Part shown: positions 1-5,797 of the stretch, one piece after another | How positions within the stretch are numbered: position 1 is the first letter of the stretch | How the letters are laid out: each line of letters starts with the position of its first letter | Origin: JAAYZQ01 sp034428935 | GTDB lineage: Bacteria > Chloroflexota > Anaerolineae > JAAYZQ01 | Direction: 5' to 3' | NCBI GenBank assembly: GCA_034428935.1 | Contig: DAOUHB010000222.1 | Span: 1-12,781, forward strand | Length of the DNA stretch: 12,781 bases | Made by a program: the position numbers and the translations under genes | The notes under the pieces: generated by a model | Seen by the model: the letters and a program-made list of their open reading frames with translations, nothing else | Database searches by the model: none | Told to the model about the DNA's origin: nothing

Positions 1-1
1 C

Positions 2-118
2 CAAGTCCATCTCGTGCCTGATACGGCCAAGCAGGTTATGGAGGTCCGCATCTGGTGGAAGGGCAAGATGGTGCACTCTGTGGCCCTCCCGCTGGGCGAA
101 TTTCGAGTTCACCTTTGA
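2..118 (+). CDS. Transposase, C-terminal fragment (cut by window edge)
   Basis: The last 38 codons of a frame open from the window edge end at TGA 116-118. The peptide contains TAKQVMEVRIWWKGKMVHSV. It resembles the short beta-rich tail that follows the integrase-type (DDE) core in many IS transposases, with alternating hydrophobic strands and basic and Trp residues. No catalytic residues are visible because the core lies outside the window. Its stop codon lies inside the first terminal repeat unit (107-120), a compact arrangement normal for an IS. The N-terminal 45 residues of what is probably another copy of the same protein are encoded at 12647-12781. I cannot assign a named IS family with confidence. 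Confidence 0.65.
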   Translation, partial: QVHLVPDTAKQVMEVRIWWKGKMVHSVALPLGEFRVHL

Positions 119-153
119 ACTTTAAACGCGTCGCGAACGGTTCACTTTTCAAC
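107..153. repeat. IS terminal repeat units, left copy
   Basis: There are two units: GTTCACCTTTGAAC at 107-120, overlapping the transposase stop codon, and GTTCACTTTTCAAC at 140-153. They start 33 bases apart, which is 1.5 times the 22-base spacing of the units at the right copy. They are inverted relative to the units at 12539-12597, as expected for opposite ends of one element. They are probably transposase binding sites (inference). Confidence 0.7.
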
Positions 154-201
154 TTTTCCTAACAGCCAAAAGCAAATAGGTTGGCTTGTCACGAATACTG
201 T

Positions 202-224
202 AAAAACGCTGCCAGTGTGCCAGC
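202..224 (-). terminator. Probable intrinsic terminator for the two-glycosyltransferase unit
   Basis: Read on the minus strand, GCTGGCA-CAC-TGGCAGC (224 down to 208) can fold into a short stem with one G-G mismatch and a 3-base loop. It is followed by G and five Ts (206-202). It lies 55 bases beyond the stop codon of the 889-aa gene and just inside the left IS boundary. The stem is imperfect, so the call is moderate. The rest of 159-278 holds nothing else I can support. Confidence 0.45.
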
Positions 225-278
225 CGTTCACCGTGGGGCTACTCGCTGCTCATCGGCGGAAGAGCTACGGGCGGCAGG

Positions 279-2948
279 TCAACCATCCGGCGCCGTCACG
301 ACCAGGTCGCCCAGGAGCAGGCTGTCGCCAGGCGCGCCTTCGCCCGGCAGCGCCACAGGCAATCGCTCGCCGCTGGAGGGCAGATAGAGGCCCAGGCGCA
401 AGGGATAGCGTCCGGGCGGCAGGTCGGCAGGCAGCAGCAGCCCACGGCGATCGACGATGGTCTCGCGAGGGCTCCAGGTGCTCGTCGGCAGCGAGCCGCC
501 GCCCGGCGCCGAGTCACTCTGAGCCAGAGGCTGCCCGTCGGGAGCCATCAGATGCACGAACACCGAGTAGTCCTCGCCCAGGCCCTCGGTGCCCCGCCAG
601 AACAGGCTGAACGGAACAATGTCGCCGGCGTGCCAGTCGCCGGCCGGCAGGTGATAGCCCAGGAAGCGGATCGAGCCGCCAATCGTGGCGGGCACCTGGA
701 CGTTGGGTGCGGCGGCCATCTCGCCGGCGCCCGTGCCATAGAGGATCAATTGCAGGCTGTCGGACCACTCGTGGCTGGCGCGGAAGGCATTTTCGTTCAG
801 CCAGTTCTCCGCACCGCCCTGCACCAGGCCGGCAGACCCATCGCCGACAACGAGGAAGACGCGCCGGTGCCCGGCAGCAAGGGCCTTTAGCTCGGCCCGC
901 TCCTCGCTGGCGAAATAGACCTCGGCCGGTCCCTCGTACCGCGCCAGGAAGGGGGCCACTATCTCCCGGGGCGTGACCAGGATGGCATCCCCTGCCTGGG
1001 TCCGGCCTGCCAGGCTTGCGGCTGCCCGCTTGATATATTCCTCGGGATAGCCGGCGGGCAGCGGGTAGCGCGCGCGGTAGAGATAGACCGTGTCGTCGTC
1101 GGGCAGGTGGTAGGTCGTATCCAGCTCGAAGGCCTGGTCAAAGAGGGGCCGCGAGCCGCCCAGGATCTCCTCGATAAGCTCTTGTTGCACCGCGCCGATG
1201 TCCGAGTTGACCCGCTTCAGGGCCACGTATTGGTGGTCAAAGAGCCGGCGAAAGGGCGAGGTCTCGTCAAAGCGATCGATGAGGCTCTCCAAGCGCAACT
1301 GCGGGTAGGTGGTGAGGATGAGATAGTTAAAGGCCCCGGCATTGACCTCGCTGGAGTTGAGAAGCAGGCCGACGCTGCACAGCTCGTAGCCCAGCTCCCC
1401 TCGCCGGTCTTCCATGCGATCCAGGATGTCGGGATGGATCCAGAAGCCGCTGTCCGTCCTCCCCTCGTCGGGCAATTGAATGTAGACGCCCTGGGCGACG
1501 GACGTGGTGCGCCCCCAGGCCGGAAGTTGGTAGGTGACGGGCGGCAGAAGGCGATAGGCGGCTTCGTAGGACACGACAAAGAACTGCACCAGGCCAAAGC
1601 CAAGAAGCACCGCCATCAAGACCGCGCGCAGCCGGCGCCAGGGGAGCTTGTAGAGGGCGGCGCTCGCCAGGAGCGCCACAGCAGGCAGCGCCGGGGTGAG
1701 GGCCCGGGTCTCCTGGTAGATGGACAGGGTGAGTATGGCATAGGCTCCACCCGCCCAGGCAAGCACGACCCAGGCCTCGGGCGACGCCTGCCGGATGGAC
1801 CGAAGCGCCGGGCCGGGCCGGCGCAGGGCGGCCACCGCCACGAGCAAGAACACGACGACCAGCAGGGTCAAGACGACGAGGGAAAGATGTTCGTTACCCA
1901 GCTTGCGTATGTAATAGAGGTAGGTGTTGACGTCTCCCAGACTCAGGGTACGCCCGCGGGGATCGTCGATGCCGTACCCGTACACGGCCACGCGCCGCAG
2001 GAACTCGATGCGCGCCAGATACCAGGTAGAGGCTACACCGGCACCCAGGAAGAGCGCCGCCAGGCCGTTGGCCAGGGGGGCGGAAGGCAGGCTGGCAAAA
2101 TAGATGGCCAGGGCGGCCAGCAGCCACCAGGCAAAAAAGAGCAGATCGCCGAGGGTAAGCGTGAGCGCCGTCTCGCGGTTGGGCACGAACCAGATGGCCG
2201 CCAGGACGAGGCCCCCGACCAGGGCGAGGAGGGCGTTCTTGGGATAGATCCGCGGCCGCTGCCGGATACGCCGCCACAGCTCGGGCAGCGCCCCAGAGGT
2301 CAGTAGAGCAGCCAGCATGGGGCCAACTGCAAAGACGCCAAACGTGCGCTTGGTCAGCATCCCCAGGCCCAAGACGAGCCCAAAGAGGAGCGACATGCCC
2401 CGCCGTTGGAAGCCGTCGGTCGCCAGCAACAAATAGACCATCAGGGTGACCATGGCCGTCAGGGCAAACTCGATGTAAAAGTAGCGCGACATGGCGTAGA
2501 ACATGGGAAAGAGGGCCAGCAAGGCGGCGGCAACCAGCCCCACGAGAGACGCCCGCCCACGCATCCCTGCCGAGCGACCCCAGCGGAGGCCGATGCCATA
2601 GGTCGCGGCCAGGGCAATCACCATGTAGACGACGTTGATCATGGTCGCCACGTCTTCCGTGTAGCCAAAGAGCCGGTACATGATGGAGGCCGAGGCGGGA
2701 AAGAGAGGGACGCGGACCGGATCGTGGACCGCAACCTTGAACAGCGTCTCGAGGCTGAGGGAGCTCAGCATCTGCGTGTAGGACAGGCTATAGGCCAGGT
2801 GCCGCGCCTTGTCCCATCCGGTCCAGGTGACGTTTTCCTGGAGCCAGATCCAGTTGTTGACGGCGTGAAACACCACCAGCCCGCCAATGAGCAACCAGGG
2901 GGCCAGGCGGGCCAGCCAGAGCGTACGATGCTTCACAGTATGCGTCAT
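279..2948 (-). CDS. GT-C membrane glycosyltransferase (PMT/ArnT-like) with C-terminal beta-sandwich domain, 889 aa
   Basis: This is predicted to transfer a sugar from a polyprenyl-phosphate carrier to an acceptor outside the cytoplasmic membrane; donor and acceptor are unknown. Residues 12-462 hold about 11-12 membrane segments. The first large loop has an acidic residue (GWDKARHL, D46), a second acidic site sits in RYFYIEFAL (E160), and GMLTKRTF (197-203) is the LTK motif of PMT_2-type proteins. RALTPALP (415-422) matches the late 'R..lP.lP' motif. An extracytoplasmic region follows (about 465-750). The C-terminal sandwich (about 752-885) contains VFVHL, PTSTWSPRET and GRYPLRLGLY. It is a diverged paralogue of the upstream 909-aa protein: both share NNW[IL]W near the N terminus, a GRTD.GF motif and the whole domain order. 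It differs in lacking the YPPL loop motif (VRVPLFPAS instead). ATG 2948 is preceded by GAGGGA, 9 bases away. The gene has its own promoter 20 bases upstream. The function class is solid; the specific reaction is not. Confidence 0.85.
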   Translation of the reverse strand: MTHTVKHRTLWLARLAPWLLIGGLVVFHAVNNWIWLQENVTWTGWDKARHLAYSLSYTQMLSSLSLETLFKVAVHDPVRVPLFPASASIMYRLFGYTEDVATMINVVYMVIALAATYGIGLRWGRSAGMRGRASLVGLVAAALLALFPMFYAMSRYFYIEFALTAMVTLMVYLLLATDGFQRRGMSLLFGLVLGLGMLTKRTFGVFAVGPMLAALLTSGALPELWRRIRQRPRIYPKNALLALVGGLVLAAIWFVPNRETALTLTLGDLLFFAWWLLAALAIYFASLPSAPLANGLAALFLGAGVASTWYLARIEFLRRVAVYGYGIDDPRGRTLSLGDVNTYLYYIRKLGNEHLSLVVLTLLVVVFLLVAVAALRRPGPALRSIRQASPEAWVVLAWAGGAYAILTLSIYQETRALTPALPAVALLASAALYKLPWRRLRAVLMAVLLGFGLVQFFVVSYEAAYRLLPPVTYQLPAWGRTTSVAQGVYIQLPDEGRTDSGFWIHPDILDRMEDRRGELGYELCSVGLLLNSSEVNAGAFNYLILTTYPQLRLESLIDRFDETSPFRRLFDHQYVALKRVNSDIGAVQQELIEEILGGSRPLFDQAFELDTTYHLPDDDTVYLYRARYPLPAGYPEEYIKRAAASLAGRTQAGDAILVTPREIVAPFLARYEGPAEVYFASEERAELKALAAGHRRVFLVVGDGSAGLVQGGAENWLNENAFRASHEWSDSLQLILYGTGAGEMAAAPNVQVPATIGGSIRFLGYHLPAGDWHAGDIVPFSLFWRGTEGLGEDYSVFVHLMAPDGQPLAQSDSAPGGGSLPTSTWSPRETIVDRRGLLLPADLPPGRYPLRLGLYLPSSGERLPVALPGEGAPGDSLLLGDLVVTAPDG

Positions 2949-2967
2949 CGAGCGTTGTCCCTCAAAG

Positions 2968-2995
2968 ATTATAGGGAGAATCCGGCGCGTGTCAA
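2968..2995 (-). promoter_or_regulatory. Sigma70-type promoter of the 889-aa glycosyltransferase gene, overlapping the upstream stop codon
   Basis: On the minus strand TTGACA (2995-2990), a 16-base spacer and TATAAT (2973-2968) form two perfect hexamers. The -35 hexamer includes the TGA stop codon (2994-2992) of the 909-aa gene. The expected transcript start is near 2961, only about 13 bases before ATG 2948 and inside the GAGGGA ribosome-binding sequence, so the leader is extremely short. The second glycosyltransferase gene therefore does not depend on read-through from the first. Confidence 0.7.
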
Positions 2996-5721
2996 TTCCC
3001 GGGAAGGGTTAGAATGCGGGCGACATCGCCCTCCACGCGCACCACGGCCAGCGGGAAGCTGTCCGACTCGCCGCTGCCGACGGGCACCCTTTCGCCCGTC
3101 ACGGCGTCATAGAGCCCCAGGAGCAGGCGATACTCGCCGGGGGCCAGGTCCGCGGGCAACCACAGGCCGGCCCGGTCGGCAATCGTCTCCCCCGGATGCC
3201 AGCCCGTCGTCGGCCGCGTGCCGTCCAGGGGTTCGGCGTCGCGTTGGGCGGCCAGGCGCCCGCCGGCCGCCTGGAGATGGACAAAGACCTTGTAGGCTTC
3301 GGGGATCGGCTCGGCCGCCTGCCACGCCAGGTCCAGGCGCAGGATCTGCCCCGGCGACAGCTCACCCTCCAGGGCAAGGGCCTGCTCCAAAGAGATCCCA
3401 TTCCGCCAGCCCCTTCCGCCGGGCGCCAGGTCGACGCTGCCGGCGCCGTGCCCGGCCGGCGCGTAGAGCAAGAGCTCGAGCGGCCCGTGCCAGGCGTCGC
3501 TGGCCCGGTACGCGCGCGACGCGAGCCAGGGCTGCAGCCCCGCGCCCGGGCTTGCCTGGGTGTCGACGACCACCCAGATGCGGGTTGCGTCTCGCCCCAA
3601 TTTGTCCAGGAGTGCGGCGCCCTCGCCGTCGGGAGTGGCGCCGTCCGCCATACGCAGGGGGTAGAAGGGCAGCGAGCCATCCCCGTAACGCGCCAGGGCA
3701 TAGATGGCCTCGGGCGGCGAAACGACCACGGCATCGCCCGGCGCCGCGACGGGCAGCAATGCCCCGGCCAGCGCCTCGTAATCCGCCTGGGCGGCCAGGG
3801 AGGCCTCTTCGTAGCGGCGGGCGTAGAGCAGCAGGCGCTGCCCGTCGGGCAGGGGATAGGTCTTGATGACGTCAAAGGCCCGGTGAAACGTGTCGTCCGG
3901 TGTCGTCAGCAGGTGCCTGATGGTCGCCTCGGCCTCGGGCCGGCGGGGATAGTGGGGCGGCGGGTCGACGACGAGGACAAAGTCGCACTGAAACAGCTCG
4001 CCGTACACGCCGTGGCCGGTGCCGACGGTCGCCAGTTCCTTCCTGAGCAGGTGCGAGTAACGGCCGTAGGCGTCATAAGCAAAGTGCTGGTTGTTGATCT
4101 GCTGCATGTTGACCAGCAGCCCCAGGCTAGCCGTGTCGCCGCGGCGCTCCTCGTCGACGGTCCGAAGGATGTCGGGCACGACGGCAAAGCCGCGGTCGGT
4201 ACGGCCCGAGGCCGGCAATTGGATGGACAGGCCCTCGGCCAGCGGCAGGCGCTCGTGCAGTGGCGCCAGGGCGTCGAAGGAGAGGGCGGCGAACTGTACG
4301 AGACCGGGCAGCAGAGCGAGTCCCACCACCAGTCCCCGGAGCCATTTCGGACGCAGGCGACCAAGGGCCAGGGCGATGGCCAGCGCCAGCGGCGGCAGAA
4401 TGGGCATGATGTAGCGCGAGTGGACGATGCTCACCCGCGTGGAAAAGACGACGTAGGGAAACACGACCCACAGGACCAAGGCCCAACCGTCGACGCCCAG
4501 GGCCAGAAACCGGCGCCAGGAACGGGTCCTGCGCCAGCGCCAGAAGGCCAGCCCCACCAGGGCCAGGAGCAGCAGGCCGGCGTACAGCGGCGAGAGATGC
4601 TCGTTGTACAAGTCTCTCAGGTAGGGCAAAAAACCCCAGGCTCGGCCCGTCGGCTTGCCGTATGCGTTGGCCCAGAAGTCCTGGACAAAGTCGATGCGGG
4701 TCAGGTACCAGGCCGCGGCCACGCTGACGGCCAGGGCAAGAGAAGCGAGGAGGTTGGCCGCCCTCTGGCCGGCGGCGCCAGAGGTTGGAAGCCCGGCAGA
4801 GCCGGCGAAGGAGGCCAGAAGGAGGCGGATGGTAACTGTCCACGACAGCCACGACAGGGCCGGCAGGCCATAACCGAGGGGCAGGCTGACCGCGGCCTGC
4901 ACGTTGGGTAGGAACCAGAGGGCGGTGACGGCCAATCCCAGCAGGGCGGCTGCCAGCCATCGCCGCGGGTTCCCCAACACCGGGCGCAGGCCGGGCGTGC
5001 GGAAGACGGCAGCCAGCATACCGGGCGATGCCAGCACGACGAGAAGGGGTGCCAATGCAAACACCACAAACGTCCACTTGACGAGCATGCCCAGCCCAAA
5101 GCTCAAGCCGTAGAGCAGGCTATAACCGCGCCGGCGAAAACCCTCGCTGCGCAGCAGGAGACAGACGTTGACGGCCACCAGGGACGCGAGGGCAAAGTCG
5201 ATGTAGAGATAGCGGCTCATGGCAAAGACGATGGGGAACAGAGAGGCCAGGGCGGCGGACGCCAGCCCAATCCACGGCCCCGCCAGCCGCTCGCCGATGC
5301 CATAGACCGCCAGCAAAAAGAGCACGAGGTAGATGCTGTTTGTCATGGCCGCCACGTCGGCCGAGACGCCGAACAGCGCGTAGGAGACGGTAACCGTCAG
5401 GTGCACCAGGGGCGGGTAATAGCCGCTCAGGGTGAGAGCGTCAAAGAGGCTGGCCGGATTGACGCCTGCCTTCAGGATATCATAGTAGGCCAGGCTGCTG
5501 ACCAGGTGATACATCCGGTCGGCACCAAAGATGACCTCGTTGGCGGCCCGCCAGAGCCAGTTGTTGGTCAGGTGAAAGGCGGCCAGCAGGGCCAGCAAGG
5601 CCAGGGGCAGCGCCTGCCCGGCTCGCCTGGCGGAAGCAGGCAGCGCTTCTGGGGCTTCCCGACGCGTGAAGGTCATCATCAGTCTCTGTACGATCTTCCC
5701 TTGCTCGAAGATGTTTGGCAA
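2992..5721 (-). CDS. GT-C membrane glycosyltransferase (PMT/ArnT-like) with C-terminal beta-sandwich domain, 909 aa
   Basis: A paralogue of the adjacent 889-aa gene, with the same inferred role: sugar transfer at the outer face of the membrane from a lipid-phosphate donor. About 12 membrane segments fill residues 38-482. Motifs in order are GADRMYHL (loop 1, D68), YYPPLVHL (101-108), RYLYIDFAL (D175), GMLVKWTF (211-218) and HSRYIMPILPPLAL (434-447). The last is a classic late GT-C motif. A soluble extracytoplasmic stretch (about 485-770) leads to the sandwich domain (about 775-895), with YKVFVHL, PTTGWHPGETIADR and PGEYRLLLGLYD. The longest supported start is TTG at 5721, with AAAGGA 6 bases upstream. 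ATG codons at 5679 and 5676 (residues 15-16) are alternatives and would remove a poorly hydrophobic N-terminal extension. The stop lies 43 bases before the next gene. It is divergent from the propeller gene at 5798 and driven by the promoter at 5739-5767. Confidence 0.85.
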   Translation of the reverse strand: MPNIFEQGKIVQRLMMTFTRREAPEALPASARRAGQALPLALLALLAAFHLTNNWLWRAANEVIFGADRMYHLVSSLAYYDILKAGVNPASLFDALTLSGYYPPLVHLTVTVSYALFGVSADVAAMTNSIYLVLFLLAVYGIGERLAGPWIGLASAALASLFPIVFAMSRYLYIDFALASLVAVNVCLLLRSEGFRRRGYSLLYGLSFGLGMLVKWTFVVFALAPLLVVLASPGMLAAVFRTPGLRPVLGNPRRWLAAALLGLAVTALWFLPNVQAAVSLPLGYGLPALSWLSWTVTIRLLLASFAGSAGLPTSGAAGQRAANLLASLALAVSVAAAWYLTRIDFVQDFWANAYGKPTGRAWGFLPYLRDLYNEHLSPLYAGLLLLALVGLAFWRWRRTRSWRRFLALGVDGWALVLWVVFPYVVFSTRVSIVHSRYIMPILPPLALAIALALGRLRPKWLRGLVVGLALLPGLVQFAALSFDALAPLHERLPLAEGLSIQLPASGRTDRGFAVVPDILRTVDEERRGDTASLGLLVNMQQINNQHFAYDAYGRYSHLLRKELATVGTGHGVYGELFQCDFVLVVDPPPHYPRRPEAEATIRHLLTTPDDTFHRAFDVIKTYPLPDGQRLLLYARRYEEASLAAQADYEALAGALLPVAAPGDAVVVSPPEAIYALARYGDGSLPFYPLRMADGATPDGEGAALLDKLGRDATRIWVVVDTQASPGAGLQPWLASRAYRASDAWHGPLELLLYAPAGHGAGSVDLAPGGRGWRNGISLEQALALEGELSPGQILRLDLAWQAAEPIPEAYKVFVHLQAAGGRLAAQRDAEPLDGTRPTTGWHPGETIADRAGLWLPADLAPGEYRLLLGLYDAVTGERVPVGSGESDSFPLAVVRVEGDVARILTLPGN

Positions 5722-5743
5722 ATTGTGTCCTTTGTGCTATTAT
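5715..5743 (+). promoter_or_regulatory. Promoter of the secreted propeller gene (plus strand)
   Basis: TTGGCA (5715-5720), a 17-base spacer and TATTAT (5738-5743) each match the consensus at 5 of 6 positions. The predicted start near 5750 gives a leader of about 48 bases before ATG 5798. The -35 lies over the first codons of the opposite-strand gene, including its TTG start (5721-5719). The -10 overlaps the opposite promoter's -10 by five bases. Confidence 0.6.
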
Positions 5744-5767
5744 ACCCGCACCTTGCCAATGGGGCAA
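5739..5767 (-). promoter_or_regulatory. Promoter of the 909-aa glycosyltransferase gene (minus strand)
   Basis: TTGCCC (5767-5762, 4 of 6 to consensus), a 17-base spacer and a perfect TATAAT (5744-5739) read on the minus strand. The predicted start is near 5732, about 11 bases before the TTG start at 5721. The -10 bases are shared with the opposite-strand promoter, and the -35 lies inside the inverted repeat 5752-5768. Confidence 0.65.
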
Positions 5768-5768
5768 G
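5752..5768. promoter_or_regulatory. Inverted repeat CTTGCC-N5-GGCAAG, candidate operator
   Basis: A perfect 6-base inverted repeat with a 5-base centre (AATGG). It covers the -35 hexamer of the minus-strand promoter and lies just after the expected start of the plus-strand transcript. A protein bound here could control both directions at once. In the plus-strand transcript it could instead fold as a 5' hairpin. No regulator gene is in the window, so this is only a candidate. Confidence 0.35.
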
Positions 5769-5797
5769 TGCCATCCAGGAAAGAGAGGAATGCAAAG

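Larger units (their letters stand above)
1..158 (+). mobile_element. Insertion sequence, 3' end only (left-flanking copy)
   Basis: This is the distal end of an IS. It contains the end of a transposase frame (stop at 116-118) followed by terminal repeat units GTTCACCTTTGAAC (107-120) and GTTCACTTTTCAAC (140-153). These are the reverse complements, with one mismatch in one unit, of the GTTGAAAAGTGAAC-type units at the other edge of the window (12539-12597). The outer boundary is placed near 158 because GGTTCACTTTTCAACTTT (139-156) matches the inverted outermost unit of the right copy, and similarity stops after it. The element is cut by the window edge, so its full length, target duplication and family cannot be read here. 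Confidence 0.75.

Noticed and set aside
159..278. A gene remnant between the left IS end and the 889-aa gene
   Set aside because: Only short frames without ribosome sites occur there; beyond the terminator-like hairpin nothing is supported.
1107..4911. Long plus-strand frames (about 400, 490 and 570 codons at 1107-2306, 2406-3866 and 3196-4911) opposite the two large glycosyltransferases
   Set aside because: Their peptides are Gly/Gln/Arg-rich with no domain, signal or ribosome site. They mirror membrane-protein codons on the other strand, and the minus-strand frames carry clear GT-C motifs. They are shadows of high-GC coding DNA.
5666..5797. Upstream ATG at 5666 for the secreted propeller gene
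   Set aside because: It lies before the predicted promoter and adds 44 residues ahead of a good signal peptide; ATG 5798 has its own GAGAGGAA.
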